Notes: generated from the letters alone by a model not told the origin. Counted from the stretch's first letter, positions 44,150-53,311 are shown. The stretch: 64,000 nucleotides of DNA from Colwellia psychrerythraea (GCA_002163005.1 MAAF01000106.1:1-64000), one strand, 5' to 3'. Numbers and translations are program-made.

Positions 44150-45517
44150 TTATAACTGACCTTTAAGTAACGGTCGACCTATAGGTGAATTAATGAATTC
44201 ATCTTGCTGATAAACATGAAAACCACGGACAAAGGTATGGTTTACTTGACCAAATACCTTACGACCCGCATAGGGGGTAATGTTGTGTTTGTGTTTGATC
44301 ATTTCGGTGGTAATGGTGTACTCAATCGTTGGATCAAACACACAAAAATCTGCATGATTGCCTACTTTAATGGCACCTTTAACACTGTCTAAGCCAGCAA
44401 ATTTAGCTGTTTCTTGTGACATCAATCGCGCTAGATCTACCAAGGAAAAACCACGGTCTTTGGCTTCAGTCCAAATTAAAGACAGACCAAATTGCAGTGC
44501 TGAAATGCCACCCCATGCTTTTTCAATATCACCGGTATCAATATGTTTTAGTTCAGGTGTACAAGGAGAGTGATCAGAAACGATAAAGTCTAAGCGACCA
44601 TCGGTAACGGCTTGCCATAAGTGCTCACGGTTTTTGTTTTCACGAATTGGCGGACAACATTTGAATAACGTTTTGCCATCAGGAATGTTTTCAGAAGCAA
44701 TGGTTAAATAATGCGGACAGGTTTCCGCAGTAAAACGTAAACCGTCTGCTTTTGCTTGCGCAATAGTGCTTAACGCTTCATCAGAAGATAAATGCACGAT
44801 ATGAACTTTACAGTTATCACCAGCTTCTTTTGATTCACGGGCCATATCTACCATTAGAGAAATAGCGTTATTTTCCCAACTTTTTGGCCGTGATTCTAAG
44901 AAAGAGTCGTATTCTTTAGTGATTTTAACGTCATCAAAATGACCACAGTCAAGCTCTGCGTGAATCAAATAAGGCACATCATGTTTAGCTAAAATAGGCA
45001 TAGCAGCGCGCATATCTTTTGCTTCAACAGGTGGAAACTCTTCGATACCTGAATCAATTAAAAACGATTTTACCCCTAAAACACCTGCGTTTAGTAAATC
45101 ATCAAGTTCATCAATATTATCGGGGATAACACCACCCCAAAAACCACAATCTACCCAAAGTTTGTCGTCAACAGAGTCGAGTTTTTCTTGAAAAGCGGCT
45201 TTCGTTGTCGTAACTGGGATACAGTTTAATGGCATATCTACTAAGGCGGTGATACCACCTGCAGCAGCTGCTTGAGTTGCAGTATTAAAACCTTCCCACT
45301 CAGTACGACCAGGTTCATTAATATGAACGTGAGAGTCGACCAAACCAGGCATGATCACTTGTTCACCAAAGTCTTTAACTTCGCAGTTTAATGCTTGGCC
45401 GTAAGGGTGAATAGCATGAATCAGCTGGTCTTTTATTTCGACGCAGGCAGCGATCATTTCGCTCTGCTCACCAGCATGGACAATAACTTTTTTACTTTGC
45501 AGGGCAAAATGAGACAC
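44150..45517 (-). CDS. allB: allantoinase
   Basis: 455 residues of the dihydroorotase-like amidohydrolases. MPGLVDSHVHINEPGRTEWEGF (zinc histidines), LGVKSFLIDSG with the carbamylated Lys, IHAELDCGH, VHIVHLSS and DFIVSDHSPC are all in place. Opens S-allantoin to allantoate. Start is GTG with AAGGAG seven bases before it. 143 bases separate it from alc. Confidence 0.93.
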   Translation of the reverse strand: MSHFALQSKKVIVHAGEQSEMIAACVEIKDQLIHAIHPYGQALNCEVKDFGEQVIMPGLVDSHVHINEPGRTEWEGFNTATQAAAAGGITALVDMPLNCIPVTTTKAAFQEKLDSVDDKLWVDCGFWGGVIPDNIDELDDLLNAGVLGVKSFLIDSGIEEFPPVEAKDMRAAMPILAKHDVPYLIHAELDCGHFDDVKITKEYDSFLESRPKSWENNAISLMVDMARESKEAGDNCKVHIVHLSSDEALSTIAQAKADGLRFTAETCPHYLTIASENIPDGKTLFKCCPPIRENKNREHLWQAVTDGRLDFIVSDHSPCTPELKHIDTGDIEKAWGGISALQFGLSLIWTEAKDRGFSLVDLARLMSQETAKFAGLDSVKGAIKVGNHADFCVFDPTIEYTITTEMIKHKHNITPYAGRKVFGQVNHTFVRGFHVYQQDEFINSPIGRPLLKGQL

Positions 45518-45540
45518 CTTGCTTCTCCTTTAAATTTGAT

Positions 45541-45554
45541 AAACGTGAACGTTT
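45541..45554. promoter_or_regulatory. AAACGT-GA-ACGTTT palindrome upstream of allB
   Basis: Perfect 6-2-6 palindrome 24 bases before the allB start codon. Half-sites resemble LacI/PurR-type boxes, but such a motif is short and may be chance. Confidence 0.3.
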
Positions 45555-45600
45555 TGAATACTTAGACCAATGGTATTATTTATATGGGTACACAAACGGG

Positions 45601-46497
45601 CTAACTGACTTCTTCAGTCATTAAGCTTTTTAATTCGTGCCAAGCGATACCTTGTTTAGTGCTTTGTGGTTTGGCATCTTTTTGCTTATTGGCACCGGGA
45701 TTAGCTAAGGCTTGTGACGCTAACTCTTTCTGATACAGTTGAATAATTTCACCAGCGACTGACACCGCTACTTCCATCGGTAACTTACCTTGTACTTGCG
45801 GTAAACCGATTGGACAGTTCATCTTTTCTACTAAGCTTTTAGCAATATCACGGTGTTGAAATCGTTGTTGAAAACGACGCCATTTGGTATCAGAGGCAAT
45901 CAAACCTAAATAAGCAAAGTCAGCGCGTTTTAAAATATTGTGGCTGATCTCAAAATCCAGTTGATGGTTATGCGTCATGACAATGTAATAACTATTCGCT
46001 GGCATGAGAGCAACTTCTTCGGCCGGATTATCACTGACGAGTGTGGTGACATTATGATAATTGCCCGCGTCATCGGGGAATTGCTCCGCACGGCTATCAA
46101 CCCAAGTAATGCTGCACGGTAAGCCAGCAAGAATAGGCATTAGTGCTTTACCCACATGACCTGCGCCAAACAGCATGATATTGACACCACTGGCGCTAAA
46201 ACTTTCAAACAATACGCTAGCATTACCACCACAACATTGACCAAGTTGTGCACCTAACTGAAAATGTTCTAGCTGTTGGCAATCATCACCAGCCATTAAC
46301 AGCTGGTGTGCATGTTTAATCACTTTATGTTCAAGATGTCCGCCACCTATGGTGTCAAAAAGATCATCATGGGTTATCACCATTTTGGTGCCACTATTAC
46401 GCGGTGTTGAACCTGTTACCCCAACAATTGTCGCGATAACATAGGCTTTGCCTTGTTTGTTCAATTGGTGTGCTGCACCGGTCCAATTCATTTTCAT
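45601..46497 (-). CDS. xdhC: xanthine dehydrogenase accessory protein XdhC
   Basis: About 298 residues. XdhC inserts sulphurated molybdenum cofactor into xanthine dehydrogenase. Family segments: GVTGSTPRNSGTKMVI, DTIGGGHLEH, QCCGGNASVLFE and the Rossmann loop MLFGAGHVGKALMPIL. The track start (46587) runs into xdhB; the ATG at 46497 (MKMNWTGA) has AGGA eight bases upstream and lies 37 bases after the xdhB stop, so it is preferred. Confidence 0.93.
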   Translation of the reverse strand: MKMNWTGAAHQLNKQGKAYVIATIVGVTGSTPRNSGTKMVITHDDLFDTIGGGHLEHKVIKHAHQLLMAGDDCQQLEHFQLGAQLGQCCGGNASVLFESFSASGVNIMLFGAGHVGKALMPILAGLPCSITWVDSRAEQFPDDAGNYHNVTTLVSDNPAEEVALMPANSYYIVMTHNHQLDFEISHNILKRADFAYLGLIASDTKWRRFQQRFQHRDIAKSLVEKMNCPIGLPQVQGKLPMEVAVSVAGEIIQLYQKELASQALANPGANKQKDAKPQSTKQGIAWHELKSLMTEEVS

Positions 46498-46534
46498 GAT
46501 GATATTCCTATTACTGTGCGTATTAAGGGGCGAA

Positions 46535-48955
46535 TTACTTCGCCGAGCCTGCTTGTGCTTGAATTGCTTTGGCAGCTTCAACAGCAAACAACACCCGTTC
46601 TGGTGTCGCTGGTGTATCTAGTGCAGGACTAGTTTTGTAATCATTAACACTGGCAACAGCATCTTTCAGTGCTGCCCAAACTGACATACCTAACATAAAT
46701 GGTGGCTCACCAACTGCTTTTGAATTGTAGATAGTGTGCTCACGGTTTGGTGCATCGGGCACTAAAGCAACACGGAAATCTTTAGGTGCATCGTTAATTG
46801 CCGGGATTTTGTAGGTCGCTGGATTGTTTGAAAGTAAACGACCTTGTTCATTCCATACTAATTCTTCAGTAGTTAACCAACCCATACCTTGAACAAAAGC
46901 TCCTTCAATTTGACCAATATCAATTGCTGGGTTAATTGAGTGACCAACATCTTGTAAAATATCCGTACGTAAGGTTTTGTATTCACCCGTTAAGGTATCA
47001 ATGATAACTTCTGATACAGCGGCACCCGTTGCATAGTAGAAGAACGGACGACCTTTACCGGTTGCACGGTCAAAATGGATTTTAGGTGTTTTATAAAAAC
47101 CAGTAGAAGATAAAGATACTCGGCCCATGTAAGCTATTTGTGAGAACTCAGCGAAAGAGAACGTTTGCTCACCGACAATGACATTGTTGTTTTCAAATTG
47201 AACTTGTCCTGCTTCAACGCCATATTTCTCACAAGCAAAGTCAATGAGACGTTGTTTGATGGTTTTAGCCGCCGCTTCTGCCGCTTTACCATTTAAGTCA
47301 GTACCTGAAGAGGCTGCTGTTGGTGATGAGTTTGGCACCTTATCGGTACGTGCAGATGAAATAGCAATAGTATCAACATCAACTTTGAATTCTTCAGCAA
47401 CAATTTGCGCTACTTTAATATTCAAACCTTGACCCATTTCACTACCACCGTGGCTTAAGTGAATTGTGCCATCAGTGTAAACGTGAACAAGGGCACCGGC
47501 TTGGTTCAAATGCTGAACCGTGAATGAAATACCAAATTTAACTGGCGTTAATGAGATACCTTTTTTCAAGATACTGCTATTAGCGTTATATTCAGTGATC
47601 GCTTTACGACGGGCTTGGTAATCAGAACTTTCTTCTAATGACTCAATGATCTCGCTTAAGTTATTATGCTCAACTTCTTGATGATAGTGCGTTACGTTAC
47701 GATCATCTTTACCATATAAGTTAATTTTACGAATTTCTAATGGATCTTTACCCAGATGACGAGCAATTTCATCCATCACCATTTCAATGGTCATCATGCC
47801 TTGAGGACCACCAAAACCACGATAAGCGGTATGCGAAACGGTGTTTAGTTTGCAGCGATTACCGGTAATGGTTGCTTGATCTAAGTAATAAGCATTGTCT
47901 GAATGGAACATCGCTCTATCAACAATGGCATCGGATAAATCTGGTGAGTAACCACAGTTACCATTAACTTCGATGTTAATACCTTTGATTTGACCATCTT
48001 TGTCAAAACCTACGGTGTAGTTATTTTCAAAAGGGTGACGTTTACCTGTCATCACCATATCGTCCAACCGTGCTAACTTAAACTTAACTGGGCGTTTAGT
48101 TACATTTGCCAATAAGGCTGCGATACATGCCCAAGGTGCTGCTTGTGTTTCTTTACCACCGAAACCACCACCCATGCGGCGCATATCAACTAATACTTTG
48201 TTTAGTGGTATGTCTAAAACTTCAGCCACTAACTTTTGTACTTCACTTGGATGTTGGGAAGAGGTGAAGATATTCATACCGCCATCTTCGGTCGGCTCAG
48301 CAGTTGATACTTGCCCTTCAAGATACATATGTTCTTGACCACCAACTTTGATTTCACCCGATAATTGATGTTCTGCAGCTGCAATAGCCGATTCAGAATC
48401 ACCACGTTTCATGGTAAATGGTGGACGAACAAAGTTTTGTTTCGCTAACGCGTCTTTTACCGTAAGCACGGCCTCAAGCTCTTGATACTCAATTTTTGCT
48501 AATTTAGCCGCTTTACGAGCAAGATCAAAACTTGTTGCCGCTACAGCAAAGAGAGGCTGACCAATAAATTCAACCTTACCAATGGCTAGTACTGGGTCAC
48601 CGGGAAATACTGGGCCGATATCGGTATGGCCAGGTACATCTTCAACAGTAATTACTGCGACTACACCTTCCGAGGCTTTAACGGCTGATAAGTCCATTGA
48701 AATGATGTTAGCGTGGGCAACTGTACTTTGACCTACGGCAGCATGTAACTCACCACGAAGTGATGGACGGTCATCAACATAAATCGCTTCACCCGCGACG
48801 TGTTTGTCGGCACTGTCATGTTTTTTCGAACGACCTACGCCACCTAAGCCAACATTTTTTTGTCCGTTAACAACACTTTTGTCCGTGTTCGTTTTTACCT
48901 TTTGGGTATCGGCTTTTTTTACATCAAACTTTTCTACATTAATAAGGCTACGCAT
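46535..48955 (-). CDS. xdhB: xanthine dehydrogenase, molybdopterin-binding subunit
   Basis: 806 residues, the large subunit of the heterodimeric bacterial XDH. Visible motifs: MGGGFGGKETQAAPWACIAALL (Moco contact), TAYRGFGGPQGMMTIE, and the C-terminal VGEPPFMLGMSVWAALKDAV with the catalytic Glu region. Oxidises hypoxanthine/xanthine to urate. The start codon overlaps the xdhA end by eight bases. The N-terminal ~45 residues are a Lys/Asp-rich extension before the typical SADKHVAGEAIYVDD. Confidence 0.95.
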   Translation of the reverse strand: MRSLINVEKFDVKKADTQKVKTNTDKSVVNGQKNVGLGGVGRSKKHDSADKHVAGEAIYVDDRPSLRGELHAAVGQSTVAHANIISMDLSAVKASEGVVAVITVEDVPGHTDIGPVFPGDPVLAIGKVEFIGQPLFAVAATSFDLARKAAKLAKIEYQELEAVLTVKDALAKQNFVRPPFTMKRGDSESAIAAAEHQLSGEIKVGGQEHMYLEGQVSTAEPTEDGGMNIFTSSQHPSEVQKLVAEVLDIPLNKVLVDMRRMGGGFGGKETQAAPWACIAALLANVTKRPVKFKLARLDDMVMTGKRHPFENNYTVGFDKDGQIKGINIEVNGNCGYSPDLSDAIVDRAMFHSDNAYYLDQATITGNRCKLNTVSHTAYRGFGGPQGMMTIEMVMDEIARHLGKDPLEIRKINLYGKDDRNVTHYHQEVEHNNLSEIIESLEESSDYQARRKAITEYNANSSILKKGISLTPVKFGISFTVQHLNQAGALVHVYTDGTIHLSHGGSEMGQGLNIKVAQIVAEEFKVDVDTIAISSARTDKVPNSSPTAASSGTDLNGKAAEAAAKTIKQRLIDFACEKYGVEAGQVQFENNNVIVGEQTFSFAEFSQIAYMGRVSLSSTGFYKTPKIHFDRATGKGRPFFYYATGAAVSEVIIDTLTGEYKTLRTDILQDVGHSINPAIDIGQIEGAFVQGMGWLTTEELVWNEQGRLLSNNPATYKIPAINDAPKDFRVALVPDAPNREHTIYNSKAVGEPPFMLGMSVWAALKDAVASVNDYKTSPALDTPATPERVLFAVEAAKAIQAQAGSAK

Positions 48956-50432
48956 AATTTACCACTCGTGTTTCAATAACTTCTCTTGCATTGGCGCTTT
49001 GCAGTTCTAAATAACATTTTTCAATCAGATTTTGAGCTACGGTCATACGGTACTTATCAGAAGCACGAACATCTGACATAGGTTGGAAATTAGTCGTTAA
49101 CGCTGCTTTTGCTTGCGCTACTAATTCTTTAGATAAGCCATTGCCTAGCAGTACAGCTTCAGCAGCTGGAGCACGCTTAGGAATAGCAGCCATGCCACCA
49201 AAAGCTAAACGGACATTGGTAATTTTTTGTCCATCTTGCTCGTCTTTTTGCTCGATAAAGAATGCGGCTAATACAGCTGAGATATCGTCGTCTATACGCT
49301 TAGAAATTTTGTATAGCTTTAACGTTTGACCCGCGGTAGGTTTAGGGATTTGAATTGATTTAATAAATTCGGATGGCTTAAGTACTGTTTTCTTATAATC
49401 AACAAAATAGTCTTCAACTAAGATGGTACGTTCTTGACCTTGTACATGCAGGGTCATGGTTGCACCTAAAGCGATTAACGCAGGTGGCATATCACCAATG
49501 GGTGATGCGTTACCAACGTTGCCGCCTAAGGTACCCGTATTACGTACTTGCTTTGAACCAATACGTTCGATCATCTCCCCTAAATCAGGGTAGTAATGGT
49601 GCAAGGTGTCAATAAATTCACTGTAAGGTAGTGCAGAGCCAATAATAATCTCAGTCTCTGTTTCTTCGATAGTCGTTAATTCTGCAACATTACCGACATA
49701 AACAAGCTTATCAATGGTTGCTAAATTTTGTGTAACAGAGAGGGCTAAATCGGTACCACCAGCCACTAATGTTGATTTAGGCTCATTGGTTAACTCAGTC
49801 GCTAACTCGTCGATATTTTTTGGCGCAATATAGTTATGGCCATTACCTGTTAATGCTGGCGTTGGTAATTTTTCTAATTCGCTCAGTGCAGCAACGGTTG
49901 CTTGGTAATGCTTAGCAAATGAATCTTCTGCAGCACTCTCGCTAGACGTGATGGCAGCTTCGATAATTGAGCGGTAACCGGTACATCGACATAAATTACC
50001 TGCTAATGCTTCTAATACCTCAGCGCGATTTGGTGTGTTATTTTGCTTATGCAAAGCAAAAGAAGACATAACAAATCCAGGGGTACAGAAACCACATTGT
50101 GAACCGTGGTTATCAACAATCGTTTGCTGGGCATGATGCAACTGAGCACCTTCTTTCAAGTCTTCAACGGTAATCAATTGTTTGCCGTGTAAGTTACCGA
50201 CAAAGGTAATGCAGGAGTTAATTGATTTATAAGTAAGTTGACCTGCATTTTCAATATCGAGTTCAGCGAGTACTACAGTACAAGCACCGCAGTCACCTGA
50301 AGCACAGCCTTCTTTTGTGCCTGATTTAAATTGCTCTTCACGTAAGTATTGTAAAACAGTCGTATTAGGATCTACGTTTTCAATCTTTACTAGCTCGTTG
50401 TTTAACAGGAATTTTATTGTATTTGCTACCAT
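48948..50432 (-). CDS. xdhA: xanthine dehydrogenase, FeS/FAD subunit
   Basis: 494 residues. Two [2Fe-2S] clusters: GCASGDCGACTV plus SINSCI for one, and SQCGFCTPGFVMS with NLCRCTGYRSI for the other. An FAD domain follows (about 190-370; LVAGGTDLALSV, TLGGNVGNASPIGD) and a C-terminal CO-dehydrogenase-flavoprotein domain. It takes electrons from XdhB to NAD+. First gene of the xdh operon; the TTGACAC-type palindrome lies 76 bases before the start. Confidence 0.95.
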   Translation of the reverse strand: MVANTIKFLLNNELVKIENVDPNTTVLQYLREEQFKSGTKEGCASGDCGACTVVLAELDIENAGQLTYKSINSCITFVGNLHGKQLITVEDLKEGAQLHHAQQTIVDNHGSQCGFCTPGFVMSSFALHKQNNTPNRAEVLEALAGNLCRCTGYRSIIEAAITSSESAAEDSFAKHYQATVAALSELEKLPTPALTGNGHNYIAPKNIDELATELTNEPKSTLVAGGTDLALSVTQNLATIDKLVYVGNVAELTTIEETETEIIIGSALPYSEFIDTLHHYYPDLGEMIERIGSKQVRNTGTLGGNVGNASPIGDMPPALIALGATMTLHVQGQERTILVEDYFVDYKKTVLKPSEFIKSIQIPKPTAGQTLKLYKISKRIDDDISAVLAAFFIEQKDEQDGQKITNVRLAFGGMAAIPKRAPAAEAVLLGNGLSKELVAQAKAALTTNFQPMSDVRASDKYRMTVAQNLIEKCYLELQSANAREVIETRVVNYA

Positions 50433-50507
50433 TATTCTTTCCGCTTTAATTTTGATTTTTAGTGTCGAGTTGAATATTCGTATGAATTCACTATAGCAGA
50501 ATGAGTA

Positions 50508-50525
50508 GTTGACACAAGTGTCAAC
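50508..50525. promoter_or_regulatory. operator candidate GTTGACAC-AA-GTGTCAAC
   Basis: 8-bp perfect arms, two-base centre, 76 bases upstream of xdhA. The TGACAC/GTGTCA core equals that of the tsx-bhcA site at 33141 and resembles the RutR box. Confidence 0.7.
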
Positions 50526-50712
50526 TTTGATTTATTTGTTACTTCTGCCGTTGTACAAGGGCACTAAAGTTAACTTAATTCTCTTTAAATAGCGGCAGAA
50601 AATGACTCATATTTAGCTATGAACGTGTGATAAAACAGTGCTTTGATAAAGGATCTCAAGAGGAGGATTTCATTATCCAAGGATGTATATATCACTATGC
50701 AATATTGATTGA

Positions 50713-50731
50713 AATTTCACCATGTGAAATT
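50713..50731. promoter_or_regulatory. 19-base palindrome AATTTCACCATGTGAAATT
   Basis: Apart from its central base, fully symmetric, with the TTTCAC-N3-GTGAAA core also seen at bhcR-bhcB and behind bhcA. About 180 bases upstream of the hupE-like start. Confidence 0.65.
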
Positions 50732-50908
50732 AACATGAGTTGAATAGTGTTTTGTCTGTGCCTTGTATCAGATTAGTTGAATTTAAAAATCTTAGCGGCA
50801 GGACTTGTCAGGATCTATTTAACTGGCATTATGTACTCAGTCTTAATGCTATTTATTTTAACAACCAGTCCAATCACTCAAAATAGGCTGAAATCAGCGG
50901 AGTTATTA

Positions 50909-51610
50909 ATGTTTCCTCGAAGTAGTCGTCTAGCCTTAATTACCATGATATTGAGTCTGGTGGGTTTAGTCTCTTTCAATGCCATGGCTCATGGCGTAGA
51001 TGAAAGTACCCGGCTTTTTTTACAAAATAATACCGGAGTTCAATTTTTTCCTTTTATGTACATTGGCGCTAAACATATGGTGACCGGGTACGATCATTTG
51101 CTGTTTTTAGCCGGCGTAATATTCTTTTTATACAAGAGCAAAGACATTTTATTGTATGTCAGTATGTTTACCTTGGGGCATAGCTTAACTCTACTCTTTG
51201 GTGTGCTGGGCGACGTACAAGTTAATGCTTATACCATTGATGCTATTATCGGTCTGTCTGTTGTTTATAAAGGCTTTGATAACTTAGGTGGCTTTCAGCG
51301 TACCTTAGGCTTTAGCCCAAATGCTAAAATGGCAGTACTGATTTTTGGCTTGTTTCATGGCTTTGGTTTAGCGACAAAATTACAAGAATTTCAACTACCC
51401 AAAGGGGGCTTATGGGAGAACTTGATTGCTTTTAATATAGGGGTGGAGTTGGGCCAGTTTGCCGCGCTAACCTTTATATTACTGATCATTAGCTTTTGGC
51501 GTAAACATCATTCGTTTACACAGTTTTCAACGGCAAGTAATACCTTATTAATGAGTGCTGGTTTTATGCTGATAGGTTTTCAGTTAACCGGCTATTTTAC
51601 GGCTAGCTGA
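50909..51610 (+). CDS. HupE/UreJ-family membrane protein
   Basis: 233 residues from the ATG at 50909 (GGAG six bases upstream); the track start at 50777 adds an unlikely leader. A signal-like N-terminus ends FNAMAHG, followed by about six helices with the family motifs GYDHLLFLAGVIFF, TLGHSLTLLFG and FGLFHGFGLATKL. HupE and UreJ are nickel permeases of hydrogenase and urease loci; many marine members have no known metal. No urease is present in the window, so its substrate is open. Followed by a membrane-anchored partner gene. Confidence 0.83.
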   Translation: MFPRSSRLALITMILSLVGLVSFNAMAHGVDESTRLFLQNNTGVQFFPFMYIGAKHMVTGYDHLLFLAGVIFFLYKSKDILLYVSMFTLGHSLTLLFGVLGDVQVNAYTIDAIIGLSVVYKGFDNLGGFQRTLGFSPNAKMAVLIFGLFHGFGLATKLQEFQLPKGGLWENLIAFNIGVELGQFAALTFILLIISFWRKHHSFTQFSTASNTLLMSAGFMLIGFQLTGYFTAS

Positions 51611-51699
51611 CTTTCAAGGTTATCAAAGCTTCTAGTGAGTAATATTAATAGGTTAGCAAAACACTCATTTACTCAATTCGATATTTAAGAGACATATTT

Positions 51700-52239
51700 A
51701 TGCAACATACGTTATCAAATAAGGCCTTACTCAAATCAACGATTATCGCTCTGGTGATTGCGGGCTTAGTACTTATTAGTTTTATATTACCAGCAGAATA
51801 CAATATAGACCCAACGGGTATTGGCGCTAAACTTGGTTTAACAGCTTTAGCAAATCCAGGGGGGGCTGCGACAATTAGCAGCAAACAAAGTGATGAACTC
51901 AACACAGCAAATCAACAAGAAACCGATATTATTGAAGTCATTGTCCCTGCAGGGCGTGGTGTTGAGTATAAATTTGCTATGGCGCAGTTTACGAAAATGG
52001 AATATCAATGGCAAACCGATGGCACTGCACTTTTCTTTGATTTACACGGTGAGCCTGAAGGTGATACCACAGGTTATTATGAAAGTTATGCTATTGCGAC
52101 GTTAACGGAAATGAAAGGTAGTTTTACTACGCCATTTACCGGTATTCATGGCTGGTATTGGAAAAACACATCAGATAAACCAGTAACGGTTAAACTCACT
52201 GTGGGTGGTGAATATTCTATTGTTGGATTAAAAAAATAA
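51700..52239 (+). CDS. membrane-anchored periplasmic protein, HupE-linked
   Basis: 179 residues. One N-terminal helix (TIIALVIAGLVLISFILPAEY) ending in a DPTGIGAKLG motif, then a soluble domain rich in Trp/Tyr (YKFAMAQFTKMEYQWQTDG, DLHGEPEG, ITGIHGWYWKN). It is of the type often annotated as a transmembrane anchor protein next to HupE-like genes in marine Gammaproteobacteria. The GIHGWYW strand suggests a beta-sandwich facing the periplasm. 89 bases after the hupE-like gene; probably one operon. Confidence 0.72.
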   Translation: MQHTLSNKALLKSTIIALVIAGLVLISFILPAEYNIDPTGIGAKLGLTALANPGGAATISSKQSDELNTANQQETDIIEVIVPAGRGVEYKFAMAQFTKMEYQWQTDGTALFFDLHGEPEGDTTGYYESYAIATLTEMKGSFTTPFTGIHGWYWKNTSDKPVTVKLTVGGEYSIVGLKK

Positions 52240-52432
52240 CCCTTCTTGTGTCTTTAAAAACGCTAATTAATTTAAAGCTTAATGAAGATGAACGTTATTT
52301 TATCAGTTAACTATTTACGGTTACTTTTAAGGTAATAACTCTATTGCACGTACTTGTAAAATAGCTTCTCCTCCGTCTTTATCTGTCATGTTTGGGGTCA
52401 TAATGAATCAGGGTAGCCTTTCAAAAAAGGCT

Positions 52433-53311
52433 TTATCCTTCCATTAATAGCGATGACTGTTTATCTTGCAGCGTAACAGATTGCTGATGCCAATCTATTA
52501 CGCCGTATTTTGCTAAGATTCTGTTTAACCGTCCATTTTCTCTAAGGTTAGTTAAGCCAATATCGAAAAGTTGTACGTATTCTTTACTTAATAAAGGTGA
52601 AAATCCTAAAAACAGTGGGATAAAGCCTCCTTCGGTGCCGGCATAAACGATTGCTGGCTCGGTCATTGAAGATGTTTTCAACTGGGATGATTTTTGTAAC
52701 AACTTAGAGAGCTGATATTGCACAGTGAATCTTGAGTCCAATAAAATGTCTAATCGGCCCAAGCGCAACATTCTCAATTGTTTTTGCAACGGGGAATTAC
52801 CACTAGCAGAAAATATATGTGCAGTATTATCTTTCAATAAATTGCCGATATTGTCGCCATACTCATAGCCATTGATAGTACCTAAAATCGCATTGTTTTT
52901 TAACGCGATTTCTAAGTCAGTAATACTTTTAAAGCGCCATGGGTCACTAGCACGTACATAAAAATCATTATATAAACCACCAAAGCTTAAGTGACTTTTT
53001 TGCAGCTGAAAGTTACTTATATGCTGTGGTGTTAAACCAAGTACTATGTCTATTTTTCCCTTTTCAGTGAGGTCCAGCGCTCTTGCTAATGGCGTTAAAG
53101 AAAACCTTACCTTAAAGCTGTTTTTAGCCGCGATCTCTGTCACTATTTCAACTAAAAACCCTGGAAGGTGCGCATTATCACAGACATAAGGGCACCATTC
53201 ATCGGAAGCAACAACTAAGGGTTTTGCCTGAACAGGCTTAGCAACGATACTTGACCATAGAATCAAGCAAGCGAGGCTAAGGGATATTAGGTTTTTAGCG
53301 TGTTTTATCAT
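52433..53311 (-). CDS. family 3 periplasmic solute-binding protein at the end of the cus operon
   Basis: 292 residues. Signal peptide (LSLACLILWSSIVAKPVQA), then an SBP_bac_3 fold: VVASDEWCPYVCDN, FLVEIVTEIAAKNSFKVRFSLTPLARALDL and KGKIDIVLGLTP. A CxxxC near the N-terminus of the mature part may be redox-active or metal-binding. It starts 15 bases after cusA and is likely in the same mRNA; no permease is present. It might sense or bind copper, but nothing visible proves this. Confidence 0.78.
   Translation of the reverse strand: MIKHAKNLISLSLACLILWSSIVAKPVQAKPLVVASDEWCPYVCDNAHLPGFLVEIVTEIAAKNSFKVRFSLTPLARALDLTEKGKIDIVLGLTPQHISNFQLQKSHLSFGGLYNDFYVRASDPWRFKSITDLEIALKNNAILGTINGYEYGDNIGNLLKDNTAHIFSASGNSPLQKQLRMLRLGRLDILLDSRFTVQYQLSKLLQKSSQLKTSSMTEPAIVYAGTEGGFIPLFLGFSPLLSKEYVQLFDIGLTNLRENGRLNRILAKYGVIDWHQQSVTLQDKQSSLLMEG

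Larger units (their letters stand above)
50433..50908. other. divergent promoter region, xdhA and hupE-like genes
   Basis: 476 bases, larger than the track implies because the hupE start is moved to 50909. It holds two different palindromic operator candidates, at 50508 and 50713, so both regulators proposed for this locus could act here. Confidence 0.6.

Noticed and set aside
45541-45554. PurR box in front of allB
   Set aside because: AAACGT-GA-ACGTTT is only partly similar to a PurR site and short; no PurR gene in the window. Listed with low confidence, not promoted to a finding.
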